From Paenibacillus silviterrae (lineage in GTDB: Bacteria; Bacillota; Bacilli; Paenibacillales; NBRC-103111): a stretch of 64,000 nt of DNA. The notes beneath the pieces were generated by a model. It had not been told where the DNA came from and did not search any database. It saw only the letters and a list, made by a program, of their open reading frames with translations. Of this stretch, positions 42,605 through 51,658 are shown piece by piece. The stretch lies in NCBI RefSeq assembly GCF_030167925.1, contig NZ_JASKUT010000001.1, forward strand, positions 2,232,001 through 2,296,000, in the 5' to 3' direction. The position numbers and the translations under genes were made by a program. Every line of letters starts with the position of its first letter. Position 1 is the stretch's first letter.

Positions 42605-45151
42605 TTAGCTACACTTGCTATACCCGCACTGGCTGCAGGACTTGCACCCCTCTGTATTGACCAACGAAGCCGAGCCGCAGGAAGGGCAAAGGTCTAGCGA
42701 GGTTTGAACCGCCGGTGCCGAAGCAGCAACACTTTCCGATTCCGCAACTATCACCTCGCGGGTAGCCGTGATATAAGCATCCGCAGCATCATAGCTTTCT
42801 CCATGCATCTCAAGCGCCTTTGCCACAGCGTCGGCAATGGATTCGACCCGGTTCACCCCGAAGCCGATGGCGCCTGAGCCTCCGATCCCCTTCAGATGCT
42901 TGATAAGCAGCTGCGTTTTGTTCCCGTGATCTCCATAACGCAAGAATAACGAGCAGACGCGGCCCAGCGCCTCCGACATCGCGAATACGTCCGAGCCGGC
43001 CTTGCCGACATTGAGGAAGATCTCACTCGGACTGCCGTTCATATCGTTAATGGTAATATACGCCATGCCGAACGGCGTGTTGATCTTATACGTAGCGCCC
43101 CGAAGCACTTGAGGGCGGCGTTTGTATTCCTTATCGATCACCCGTTCCGTAACAGGAAGGACCTCGGCAGCCGTAGGCAAGGAAGTATCCTTTGCTTCCT
43201 GCGCTTTCTCCTTCTCCTCTTCCTTCTTCTCGGTAGAGAGCACTTGAACGTCCCGGCTGCCGTCGCGATAAATGGTGACGCCTTTGCAGCCTAGATCAAA
43301 CGCCAGCTCATACAGTCGTTTGGTCTCTTCCACGGTAAAATCAGCCGGACAGTTGGCTGTCTTGGATATGGAGCTGTCCACCCAGCGTTGAATGGCTGCT
43401 TGTGTTCGAATATGATCCTCCGCCGACAGGTTCATTGCGGTTACGAAGTAATCCGGCAATTCCTCCCCGGGATGCAGGTCCATCCATTCCTGAGCGATCG
43501 GTACTAGCTGCTTGTCATAGCCCAAACGGCTTTGGCGATAATACTCGAAGGCGAAATACGGCTCAATTCCCGTGGAAGTGCCCACCATTGTCCCCGTACT
43601 GCCCGTCGGCGCCTGAGTGATAACCGTAACGTTGCGCATTCCCTTTTGCTTAATGGCTTCGCCTACTTCAGGGTACGCTGCAACCATGTTCTTCATAAAC
43701 CCGCTCTGCAAGAACGGCTCGGACTCAAAGTTGGAGAAGGATCCCTTCTCTTCAGCGATCTCCGACGAGGCCAGATAAGCTTCCTTGGCCATAAACCCGT
43801 ACAGCTTATCGAGAAATGCCAGCGATTCGGGACTGCCATACCGGATCCGGAGCTTAATCATCAGCTCGGCGAGGCCCATGGTCCCAAGTCCTACACGACG
43901 TTCCCCCTGCTGATTTACACGATTCTCCTCAAAATGATAAGGCGTCTTATTGATCACGTTATCGAGGAACCTCGTCGAATATCGTACGACCTGTCCGAGC
44001 TCCTCCCAGTCCACATCATGCTTGTCGGCATCGTAGAACTTCGATAAATTTACGGCGGATAAATTACAGACTCCCCACGCAGGCAGGCCTTGTTCTCCGC
44101 ACGGATTCGTACAAATGATCGGGTTGAAATACCAGCTGTTCGACATCTGGTTATAGTACTCCATAAAGACGACGCCCGGCTCAGCCGACTTCCAAGCGGA
44201 TTCGATAATCGTGTGCCAGACCTCGCGGGCCTTGACCGTACGATATTCCACTACACGCTTGCCCAGCTTTCTCCAACGGTCAAGGTCCCCGTCCCATAGC
44301 TCATCGTAATCCGGGTCGCTCGTATCCGGGAACAGCAGCTGCCAGTCCAGGTCCTCCTTCACCGCCTTCATGAAGCTGTTGCTGACGCAGACAGAGAGGT
44401 TTGCGTTCGTAATCTGCCCCATGGTTTGCTTCACGGTTATGAAGTCCACGACATCGGGATGCCAGTCGTTCATCATCAGCATAAGCGCCCCTCGCCGGCT
44501 GCCCCCCTGTTCAATCAAACCCGTGGTGTAGCTGAACAAGCCGCCCCAGGACACCGCTCCGCTGGAGGAACCGTTCACACCTTTAACGATAGCTCGTCGC
44601 GGGCGCAATGAGGATAGGTTGATCCCTACGCCGCCTCCGCGTGCCATGATCTCGGTCATCTCCGACAGCGTAGCCATGATCCCGCCCCGGCTGTCCTTGG
44701 GCGAAGGGATGACGTAACAGTTGAACAAGGTCAGCTCGTCGCTGGCGTCTGCCCCAGCAGCGATCCGGCCCCCCGGAACCAGCTTCCAATCGTCCAGCAC
44801 ATAGCGGAACTTTTCGGTCCATTCCTTGCGCTTTTCCGGGGCTTCAACAGAAGCCATGGCCGACGCGAGACGGTCCCACATTTGCTCCGGTGTCGTCTCA
44901 ACGGTAAGCGTAAGCTTTTCCACAGAGGAATCAACCAGCTCTCCATTCCTTAGCCTTACCTTCACGGATTGCCCTTCACGGCTGATCACCTCACCGACCT
45001 CTTTGGCCGGAAATTTCGGATCATCCTTCGTCAGTACCAGGACCGTGTCCCCAACCGCAGTCGCACTCGTGTCCGCCTTCTTCATAGCGTAACGGTCTAA
45101 AAAAATCTTCTCGCTTAACCCCTCAAGCTTCATACGCTGCATCGTCTTCAC
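42605..45151 (-). CDS. nrdJ: Adenosylcobalamin-dependent ribonucleotide reductase (class II)
   Basis: An 848-residue enzyme that makes deoxyribonucleotides using vitamin B12, without needing oxygen. The active-site region NPCGEQGLPAWGVCNLSAVN and the ATGSTGTMVGTSTGIEPYFA loop are present. The C-terminus ends CPSCGSASLVNTEGCKSCSQ CGYSKCS, a Cys-rich tail that regenerates the active site. A GTG start is used with GGGAGGG 6 bases upstream. Two NrdR boxes lie in front. The gene is complete, and the Tn7-like right end begins one base after its stop. Confidence 0.93.
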   Translation of the reverse strand: MKTMQRMKLEGLSEKIFLDRYAMKKADTSATAVGDTVLVLTKDDPKFPAKEVGEVISREGQSVKVRLRNGELVDSSVEKLTLTVETTPEQMWDRLASAMASVEAPEKRKEWTEKFRYVLDDWKLVPGGRIAAGADASDELTLFNCYVIPSPKDSRGGIMATLSEMTEIMARGGGVGINLSSLRPRRAIVKGVNGSSSGAVSWGGLFSYTTGLIEQGGSRRGALMLMMNDWHPDVVDFITVKQTMGQITNANLSVCVSNSFMKAVKEDLDWQLLFPDTSDPDYDELWDGDLDRWRKLGKRVVEYRTVKAREVWHTIIESAWKSAEPGVVFMEYYNQMSNSWYFNPIICTNPCGEQGLPAWGVCNLSAVNLSKFYDADKHDVDWEELGQVVRYSTRFLDNVINKTPYHFEENRVNQQGERRVGLGTMGLAELMIKLRIRYGSPESLAFLDKLYGFMAKEAYLASSEIAEEKGSFSNFESEPFLQSGFMKNMVAAYPEVGEAIKQKGMRNVTVITQAPTGSTGTMVGTSTGIEPYFAFEYYRQSRLGYDKQLVPIAQEWMDLHPGEELPDYFVTAMNLSAEDHIRTQAAIQRWVDSSISKTANCPADFTVEETKRLYELAFDLGCKGVTIYRDGSRDVQVLSTEKKEEEKEKAQEAKDTSLPTAAEVLPVTERVIDKEYKRRPQVLRGATYKINTPFGMAYITINDMNGSPSEIFLNVGKAGSDVFAMSEALGRVCSLFLRYGDHGNKTQLLIKHLKGIGGSGAIGFGVNRVESIADAVAKALEMHGESYDAADAYITATREVIVAESESVAASAPAVQTSLDLCPSCGSASLVNTEGCKSCSQCGYSKCS

Positions 45152-45187
45152 CCGGAACCCTCCCGAAAATATATCCCTATATAGGAA

Positions 45188-45236
45188 TCACAATATGTAG
45201 TATGTAATAACAATGATACTATACAATATATTGTGT
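45188..45236 (-). promoter_or_regulatory. Paired NrdR boxes upstream of nrdJ
   Basis: ACACAATATATTGTAT (45236-45221 on the - strand) matches the NrdR box acaCwAtATaTwGtgt almost fully; a second, weaker box with core CTACATATTG lies 33 bp further in. Two boxes about three helical turns apart are how NrdR represses nrd genes. Confidence 0.75.
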
Positions 45237-45392
45237 CCGCAATAACAAGTCTGTGATTTTTCTCTCTTTATTCCTCCTCATCTTTGACATTTCTGTGTAC
45301 CCTTGCTACCCTAAATACATCTTACCACGCTTTAAAACAGGTATCAAACATATGTTCCCACCAACATAACAGAACCCATTCAGGAGGCCCTT

Positions 45393-46223
45393 ATGTATTT
45401 ATATCAAGACAGGTTTCTTCCTAAGGAGGAACTCCATATCTCTCCGGAGGACCGCGGATACTACTTCGGCGACGGGATTTATGAGGTGTTTCGCGTTTAT
45501 AACGGACAGCTTTATGCGCCTCAAGGACATTGGGACCGACTTCATCGCACGGCAAAGGAGGTTCGCATCCCCCTTCCTGCCGATACGGACAAACTTCAGG
45601 AGCAAGTCCAAAAGCTTATTCAGCTGAACAAGCTGGAGGAGGGTACGGTCTATCTCCAGATCACACGAGGCGCTGCCCCGCGGCAGCATCCTTTCCCGCA
45701 GGACGCCGAACCTGTACTCATGGCCTATACGACCGAGGTGAAACGCCCTCTAAACACCATGCAATCAGGAATTGCCGCAGTAACGATGGAAGATATTCGC
45801 TGGCTCCGCTGCGACCTGAAGACACTGAATTTGCTCCCGAATGTACTGGCCAAGCAGCATGCCCTTGACCAAGGCGCCTCCGATGTCATTCTCCATCGCA
45901 GCGGCACGGTAACCGAATGCAGCGCCTCGAACATCATGATGGTCAAGGACGGAGCCGTTTACACACATCCGGCCAACCACCTGATCCTGCACGGCATTAC
46001 GAGAGCTGTCGTCCTGAAGCTGGCGCACCGGCTGGAGATCCCGGTTCATGAACATGCGTTCACATTAGACGAGCTGGCCAATGCCGACGAAGTATTCATT
46101 ACCGGTACAACCGTAGAGGTCACACCCGTTGTCTCGATCGACAATCGCCCCGTAGCCCAAGGTACTTCCGGCCCCGTTACTAAGCGATTGCAGCAAGCCT
46201 TTGAATCCACAATACCGCAATAA
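45393..46223 (+). CDS. dat: D-amino-acid aminotransferase
   Basis: A 276-residue fold-type IV PLP enzyme that interconverts D-alanine and D-glutamate with 2-oxo acids, supplying D-amino acids for the cell wall. The start MYLYQDRFLP, EDRGYYFGDGIYEVFRVYNG, the catalytic Lys in CDLKTLNLLPNVLAKQHA and the NIMMVKDG / VFITGTTVEVTPVV cofactor motifs support D-amino-acid rather than branched-chain specificity. AGGAGGCCCTT precedes the ATG. It is divergent from nrdJ. Confidence 0.9.
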   Translation: MYLYQDRFLPKEELHISPEDRGYYFGDGIYEVFRVYNGQLYAPQGHWDRLHRTAKEVRIPLPADTDKLQEQVQKLIQLNKLEEGTVYLQITRGAAPRQHPFPQDAEPVLMAYTTEVKRPLNTMQSGIAAVTMEDIRWLRCDLKTLNLLPNVLAKQHALDQGASDVILHRSGTVTECSASNIMMVKDGAVYTHPANHLILHGITRAVVLKLAHRLEIPVHEHAFTLDELANADEVFITGTTVEVTPVVSIDNRPVAQGTSGPVTKRLQQAFESTIPQ

Positions 46224-46225
46224 GG

Positions 46226-46270
46226 AAGAAAAACCTTCGGAGAAGCCCCTAAAGGCTACCTCCGAAGGTT
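46226..46270 (-). terminator. Terminator of lipM, shared with dat
   Basis: AACCTTCGGAG pairs with CTCCGAAGGTT; on the - strand TTTTTCTTCC follows. The lipM stop codon lies inside the hairpin. Confidence 0.8.
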
Positions 46271-47104
46271 CCACTCCGCATGTCCGTATTTTTCCGCCGT
46301 AAGCTGCTCCGCCAGCTCCACCTCGTACGAGGTCGGATCTTCCCGCTCGAACCGAACGTTCAGCCCCTCGGCTAACCCTCTCTCAAACGATTCCTTCACT
46401 TGATCCAGCTCCACCGCCGGGCGACCTAGGTCCCTCAGGATATCGTTGATCGCGACAGCCTTTTTAACAAATTGCTGTTTCATCCTCTCCATCACCCGCT
46501 CACTCGGGAACCGAAGCAGTCCGAACAGCTGCTCTACATCCAGCTCGAGGAGAATCGAGCCATGCTGCAGCACCACACCCTTTTGCCGGGTTTGCGCACT
46601 GCCGGCCACCTTCCTGCCTTCCACAACCAGCTCGTACCATGAAGGCGAATCGAAGCAAGCCGCCGAGCCCATCGACGCGTACTGACGCTGCTCCTCCTCC
46701 GACGCCAAGGACACCATCGCAGCATCCAGCCCCAGGTGCCGGAAGCCGAGCAGCAGCCCTTCGCTTAACACCCGGTAGGCCTCCGTTACTCCTCGCGGAA
46801 TCCCCGGATAGCTCTCAGCCACGATGATGCTGTACGTCAGCTCCCGATCGTGCAGCACCGCACGGCCGCCGGTCGGTCTTCGCACGAAGCCGAGCCCCTC
46901 CCGCTCCACGCGCTCAAGATCTACTTCCCCTTCCGCCTTCTGAAAATACCCGATCGATAGCGACGCAGGCGACCAGCCGTAGAATCTGACGGTCGGAGGC
47001 ACCAAGCCTTCACTGTGCGCGGTAAGAATCGCTTCGTCCAGCGCCATATTATAAGCGGGAGAGCATGCTCCCGAATCGACCAAACGCCATACCTCTTCCT
47101 TCAT
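46256..47104 (-). CDS. lipM: Octanoyltransferase LipM
   Basis: A 282-residue cofactor transferase of the biotin/lipoate ligase fold that moves octanoate from acyl carrier protein to GcvH, the first step of lipoate assembly in Firmicutes. FVRRPTGGRAVLHDRELTYS and GSAACFDSPSWYELVVEGRK (with the catalytic Cys) and VAGSAQTRQKGVVLQHGSI are characteristic. It precedes yqhH/yqhG divergently, as in Bacillus, where this region also holds gcvT-gcvP; here the gcv genes are absent. LipL is the close alternative. Confidence 0.8.
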   Translation of the reverse strand: MKEEVWRLVDSGACSPAYNMALDEAILTAHSEGLVPPTVRFYGWSPASLSIGYFQKAEGEVDLERVEREGLGFVRRPTGGRAVLHDRELTYSIIVAESYPGIPRGVTEAYRVLSEGLLLGFRHLGLDAAMVSLASEEEQRQYASMGSAACFDSPSWYELVVEGRKVAGSAQTRQKGVVLQHGSILLELDVEQLFGLLRFPSERVMERMKQQFVKKAVAINDILRDLGRPAVELDQVKESFERGLAEGLNVRFEREDPTSYEVELAEQLTAEKYGHAEWNLRR

Positions 47105-47266
47105 AATCTGCTCACTCCTTCTGTCCTGCTTACCGCACCTCCTGCCAAAAAGGCAGAACGCTACCTATCATCATAATGCATTCGCGTTTGGTTTGAAAGC
47201 CGCCCTTTTCGTACATACTAAATTTTAACTCTGATAGATATCCGCAGACCGCAAAGGAGTGCACCG

Positions 47267-49066
47267 ATGAAATCAACCCAGTCAAAAGAACACGTGCGAC
47301 AACTGAACGACCATGTGCAGCTTCATTTTGACAGAGAGTGGTTCGAGGAGCTGCACGCCAGAGCGATGAAAAACGGCCCTTGGGACGATTGGACCATGTT
47401 CCAGCTTGCCTATGAAGCGGAGGAATCGGCGCTGATCCGCAGCTTCGACGAGCTCCAGTGCCTTACTCACCTCCCGAATCTGGTACCGATGGACCATCAG
47501 ATCGATACGGCCAAGAAGGTGCTCACCGAGATGCGGGGACGCGCCATACTTGCCGATGAGGTGGGACTCGGTAAGACGATCGAAGCCGGCCTTATATTAA
47601 AAGAATACATGATCCGCGGGCTGGTGACCAAAGCCCTTATTCTTGTCCCCGCCTCCCTTGTGCTGCAATGGGTCCGGGAGCTGAATCAGAAGTTCGGCAT
47701 CCCCGCCGTAGCGCAGAAGAAGGAATACATGTGGGCATCGAATGATATCGTCGTAGCCTCTATGGATACCGCCAAGCGCGATCCTCATAGAGACATCGTG
47801 CTCGGACTCGAGTACGACATGCTGATCGTAGACGAGGCGCACAAGCTGAAGAACAAGAAAACAACCAACTATAAATTTATAAATGAGCTTCGCAAAAAAT
47901 ATTGTCTCCTTCTGACCGCCACCCCGGTGCAGAACGACCTGAAGGAGCTGTACAACCTAATCACCCTGCTGAAGCCCGGCCAGTTAGGAGGACAAACGAG
48001 CTTCCAAGCCAACTTCGTGGTCGATAAGCGCGTTCCGAAGAACGAGGATCAGCTGCAGCAGGAGCTGTCCAAGGTCATGATCCGCAACCGCCGCAGCGAC
48101 GGCAACGTGAATTTCACGAAGCGGATCGTCCGCAACATCCCGCTTCAGCTCTCTCCGGAGGAGCAAGCGCTTTACGACGGCGTCACGAACTTCGTCAAGG
48201 GACGTTACGAGGATGCTGCCGGCGATATCAGCAGCATTCTGGCGCTGGTGACGCTTCAGCGGGAGGTGTGCTCAAGCCGTGACGCCGTGTTTATCACCCT
48301 CGTGAACCTGTTCAAGAAAACGGCTGAGGATTCTCCCCTCCGGGCCAAAATCTGGGAGCTCGTCGAGCTCATTCGAAGCATCAAGGCGAACACGAAGGCG
48401 AATAAAGTCATCGAATTGATTCAGCAGATCAATGATAAGGTCATTATTTTTACGGAATACCGAGCCTCTCAGGAATACCTGCTTCAATATTTGAAAGAAC
48501 ACAAAATAACGGCGGTCCCTTACCGCGGCGGCATGAACCGGGGCAAAAAGGACTGGATGATGGATCTGTTCCGCAACCGCGCCCAGGTGCTGATAGCGAC
48601 AGAAGCCGGCGGCGAGGGGATCAATCTGCAGTTCTGCAGCCATATGATCAACTTCGATTTGCCGTGGAACCCGATGCGCGTGGAACAAAGGATCGGCCGC
48701 GTTCATCGTCTCGGGCAGAAGGATGATGTGAAGATCTATAATTTGTCAACGACTGGAACGATCGAGGAACATATCCTGAACCTCCTTCATGAAAAAATCA
48801 ACATGTTCGAGCTCGTCATCGGAGGACTGGACACGATTCTGGAACGCTTCGAGAAGAAGACGTCGCTGGAGACTCATCTCGCGAAGCTCATTCTCACCTC
48901 GAGCAGCGAAGACGATATTCGTAAGCAGATGGATGATCTCGGACGCTCCTTCTATGAAGTGAAGGATGAGTATGAGCAGGAAGCCTCGGAAACGGGCCGC
49001 CTGGCTACCATGCTGAATGCGGTAGGTCAAACCGTGGCCGAGGGAAGGGAGGACACTCGTCCATGA
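47267..49066 (+). CDS. yqhH: SNF2-family helicase-like ATPase YqhH
   Basis: A 599-residue DNA-translocating ATPase. Motif I ADEVGLGKTIEAGLILKEYM, motif II VDEAHKLKN, motif III LLTATPVQND, and the C-terminal ATEAGGEGINLQFC and QRIGRVHRLGQKDDVKI are all intact. It lacks extra nuclease domains. It overlaps the yqhG homolog by 4 bases, matching the B. subtilis pair next to lipM. The function of that pair is not established. Confidence 0.85.
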   Translation: MKSTQSKEHVRQLNDHVQLHFDREWFEELHARAMKNGPWDDWTMFQLAYEAEESALIRSFDELQCLTHLPNLVPMDHQIDTAKKVLTEMRGRAILADEVGLGKTIEAGLILKEYMIRGLVTKALILVPASLVLQWVRELNQKFGIPAVAQKKEYMWASNDIVVASMDTAKRDPHRDIVLGLEYDMLIVDEAHKLKNKKTTNYKFINELRKKYCLLLTATPVQNDLKELYNLITLLKPGQLGGQTSFQANFVVDKRVPKNEDQLQQELSKVMIRNRRSDGNVNFTKRIVRNIPLQLSPEEQALYDGVTNFVKGRYEDAAGDISSILALVTLQREVCSSRDAVFITLVNLFKKTAEDSPLRAKIWELVELIRSIKANTKANKVIELIQQINDKVIIFTEYRASQEYLLQYLKEHKITAVPYRGGMNRGKKDWMMDLFRNRAQVLIATEAGGEGINLQFCSHMINFDLPWNPMRVEQRIGRVHRLGQKDDVKIYNLSTTGTIEEHILNLLHEKINMFELVIGGLDTILERFEKKTSLETHLAKLILTSSSEDDIRKQMDDLGRSFYEVKDEYEQEASETGRLATMLNAVGQTVAEGREDTRP

Positions 49067-50124
49067 TGCAAACGGAGCACATTCGAAGCTATGTGATGCG
49101 TTATCTGGAGGCGGAGCAATGCGACATTGTCGAGAAGCACCCTGCTTATGTGACGGTCAAGCTCTCCCCTTCCGCGGATAAGGACTTGAATCATCGCCCT
49201 TACTACTGGAGCTTCGTCGAGCGGACCGGCGTAACGCCGGAAACGATGACCTGCACCCTCATCTTCGAGCCCGAAGCCTACCGCGAGCTGCACCCTCAGC
49301 CCCAGGGCATGATGCCCGGCATGGCTCCAGCGGCCGCGCCGCCAGGCATGGCCCCTGTCCAGCCTGCCGCTGCCCCGCAAACAGCACCGGCGGCGCCCGG
49401 TCAGCCGGTCGTTGCATCGGGACAGCCCGCGCCCGGCACTCCGCCGCAGCAAGGAGACAGCATTCTCGGCCGCTACTTCGGCTTCGTGCCGACCAGCTTC
49501 ACTGCCCGGATCCCGCGGGACGAGCTGACCTTCGGGAGCCGCAGGCTCGAGCAAATCTTCGCTGCCGTCCGAAGCAAAGGAAGGTTCGTCCGGTTGTTCG
49601 AGGCTTATGTGCCGGAGCAGCCGAAGAACGCGCCGACAAAGCCCTACGAATCCTGGTTTGCCGTGAACTTTAAGGTAGAGCTCGCCTGCGACATGAAGCG
49701 AAGCGAGATCCATTCCATCGGGATCCATCTGCAAACCGGAGAAATTCGAGAAAGGTTTCACGATAGCATCCGTACGAAGAAAATGACACCCCGACTGCCG
49801 AATCACGTGTATGTCACACCGGATAAGATCGCTTTGCAGCGCGCTGTCCTGTTCCTGGAGGAGCATCTGGAGCAAAAGCTGAGCGGATATGACCATCGTT
49901 GGGCGGAGGAGGCAAATCTGCGTCTTCAAGACGAGCTGGATCGAATCCGAGCCTACTATGAGCCATTGCTGCAGGCTGCTGAGGAAGAACAAAGGCCGGA
50001 AATCGAAGCCCAATATCAAGGCCGCGAGCAAGAGATCGAATGGCAGTACCAGCCGCGGATCCACATTTCCGTCATCAACTGCGGTTTGTTTCATTTCCCG
50101 GCTGCGAATGGAGCCATCTCCTAG
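49063..50124 (+). CDS. yqhG: YqhG-family protein with Pro/Ala-rich insert
   Basis: A 353-residue protein. The N-terminus MMQTEHIRSYVMRYLEAEQC and the C-terminal EQIFAAVRSKGRFVRLFEAY region follow the YqhG family. It is longer than the Bacillus protein because of a low-complexity Pro/Ala/Met/Gln insert at about residues 85-135. It is coupled to the SNF2 gene by a 4-base overlap and probably acts with it. Confidence 0.7.
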   Translation: MMQTEHIRSYVMRYLEAEQCDIVEKHPAYVTVKLSPSADKDLNHRPYYWSFVERTGVTPETMTCTLIFEPEAYRELHPQPQGMMPGMAPAAAPPGMAPVQPAAAPQTAPAAPGQPVVASGQPAPGTPPQQGDSILGRYFGFVPTSFTARIPRDELTFGSRRLEQIFAAVRSKGRFVRLFEAYVPEQPKNAPTKPYESWFAVNFKVELACDMKRSEIHSIGIHLQTGEIRERFHDSIRTKKMTPRLPNHVYVTPDKIALQRAVLFLEEHLEQKLSGYDHRWAEEANLRLQDELDRIRAYYEPLLQAAEEEQRPEIEAQYQGREQEIEWQYQPRIHISVINCGLFHFPAANGAIS

Positions 50125-50303
50125 CGAACTCCTGGCGAAATGTGCGAACAAACGCACAATATAGGGAAAACTTTTTTGGAGCCGCCTACAAGTTCTAACA
50201 AACTTTTTACCGGCATATGATTTACAATAAAGGCATATTCTCGCCGGCAAGCGCATAGGGCCAGGGCCTTTACCCACCAAATCCAAACGCAAGCAGGTGA
50301 ACC

Positions 50304-51254
50304 ATGATGAAATTTCAAGCGATGCGGCTGGCTGTTTTGCTGCTGGGGACAAGCCTCCTGGCAGTGTGGCCGCCCACCTCCTCGGCTGTGCCGGAGGCGG
50401 TGCCTTCCGTATCTTCGCAGCAGCAGGCCATACAGCAAGCCGTCCAAAAGGCGCTCCCGCCGAATGAGCAGCTGCCCGCAGCCCCCTCGCTGAATGAAGC
50501 GGTGAATCGGTTCTTTCAGCAGCTTGCCGCACAGAAGGGCTTCGAGTCTTGGCAGCAAGCTACGTGGACAAGCTACCCGCTAGGTCCGGGCTCCCATGGC
50601 TGGGTCATTCTGGTTAAATCAAACGGCCAAGAAATCGGCTATATGATCGTCCACGCCTCGCAAGAGGGAACGTATCAGTTAACGGAATACGGCAACGGCG
50701 ATTATCCGCTCTTCAGCTTACAAACGCTGTATCAAACCTTGATGCAGCAGGAACTTATCCCTTCCTCCTTAGTTAGATGGTATGTCAGTCCGCTGCAGGC
50801 GGTATGGGAGCTGACATTAGAAGGCAACTCCGGCGAGCCGCTATACATCGACGCCAAGACCGGCGAGCTGCTGCCTCTGACCAAAGACGTTCTCCAAGAA
50901 TCGATGTTGTCCGGCTCCATGAATGCGTTCACAAAACCGGAGCCTGCGCATACAATAATAGAAACTGGTACGACCGCACCGTTCGATCCTTATGCGAAGC
51001 TGCCGTGGGTAGTGGAGCCGGACGAAACGGGCGTGCAGGTACATCATCCTTATCAGGAACTGAAAGCTGACCTGGTAAGTCAGCGGAGACTCACCTTCGC
51101 AGCGGAGCTGTTTGACGGACGGATTACCGTTCCGCTTGCCGTTACCGGCTTCCAGGAATGGTCCGACAGCAGCCGGTATTTGCGGGTTCACCAGGACGAC
51201 GAACGGTTCCTGCCGTTTGAAGCGATGGATGCCGCAGGTTATTTCTTCCCTTAG
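50304..51254 (+). CDS. Secreted hypothetical protein
   Basis: A 316-residue protein with an N-terminal signal (MRLAVLLLGTSLLAVWPPTS, then SA-VPEA cleavage region). The mature part has PepSY-like strands (EPLYIDAKTGELLPL) but no catalytic motif I recognise. GCAGGTGAACC precedes the ATG. A strong terminator follows, so it is a single-gene unit. Confidence 0.65.
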   Translation: MMKFQAMRLAVLLLGTSLLAVWPPTSSAVPEAVPSVSSQQQAIQQAVQKALPPNEQLPAAPSLNEAVNRFFQQLAAQKGFESWQQATWTSYPLGPGSHGWVILVKSNGQEIGYMIVHASQEGTYQLTEYGNGDYPLFSLQTLYQTLMQQELIPSSLVRWYVSPLQAVWELTLEGNSGEPLYIDAKTGELLPLTKDVLQESMLSGSMNAFTKPEPAHTIIETGTTAPFDPYAKLPWVVEPDETGVQVHHPYQELKADLVSQRRLTFAAELFDGRITVPLAVTGFQEWSDSSRYLRVHQDDERFLPFEAMDAAGYFFP

Positions 51255-51280
51255 GTTTTTCTCCTCCTTTTCCCTATATA

Positions 51281-51330
51281 GAAAAGCTTCCCAATCCCTC
51301 CGAAAGGAGCTGAGAAGCTTTTCCTTTTTT
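51281..51330 (+). terminator. Terminator of the secreted-protein gene
   Basis: GAAAAGCTTC pairs with GAAGCTTTTC; CTTTTTTATTTT follows on the + strand. Confidence 0.85.
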
Positions 51331-51340
51331 ATTTTCCGTC

Positions 51341-51553
51341 TTATTCATCCTGCTTGTCCCTCGCCAGCCGATGCCTCAAAGGCTTCGTCCACATACGCAG
51401 CGCCAACGGAAGCATCCCGAACCACCGGGTTTCCCAGTGCTCGCGTCCCTCACGCTGAGTGGCCCGCACCTGCTTGCGAACCTCCTTCGGCATTTCGATA
51501 TATTGAACGACCCGCTGCGTGACATATTTGACCAGTTCATCGCTTTTTGCCAT
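51341..51553 (-). CDS. YqzE-like small protein
   Basis: A 70-residue basic protein, MAKSDELVKYVTQRVVQYIE then MPKEVRKQVRATQRE. This matches YqzE, which in Bacillus follows the comG competence operon, but no comG genes are here. The start at 51553 has GGGAGGTG 7 bases upstream; longer in-frame starts lack a ribosome site. Role unknown. Confidence 0.65.
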   Translation of the reverse strand: MAKSDELVKYVTQRVVQYIEMPKEVRKQVRATQREGREHWETRWFGMLPLALRMWTKPLRHRLARDKQDE

Positions 51554-51603
51554 GACTAAGCACCTCCCTTTCCCATTATGGCCCATTCCACTTCCGCGCA
51601 AAC

Positions 51604-51643
51604 AAAAAAACCTGCTTCCGCCGCTGAGCGGCAGATAAGCAGG
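51604..51643 (-). terminator. Terminator of argS
   Basis: CCTGCTT and AAGCAGG with an inner GCCGCTGAGCGGC stem, and a run of T on the - strand. Confidence 0.9.
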
Positions 51644-51658
51644 TATGGCTGTGTATCA

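Noticed and set aside
47105..47266. Glycine riboswitch near lipM/yqhH as in Bacillus gcv loci
   Set aside because: The gcv genes are absent and no tandem glycine aptamer is visible in this gap.
49027..50532. 501-codon open frame on the - strand
   Set aside because: It is antisense to yqhG and the secreted-protein gene, with a composition typical of a high-GC shadow frame.
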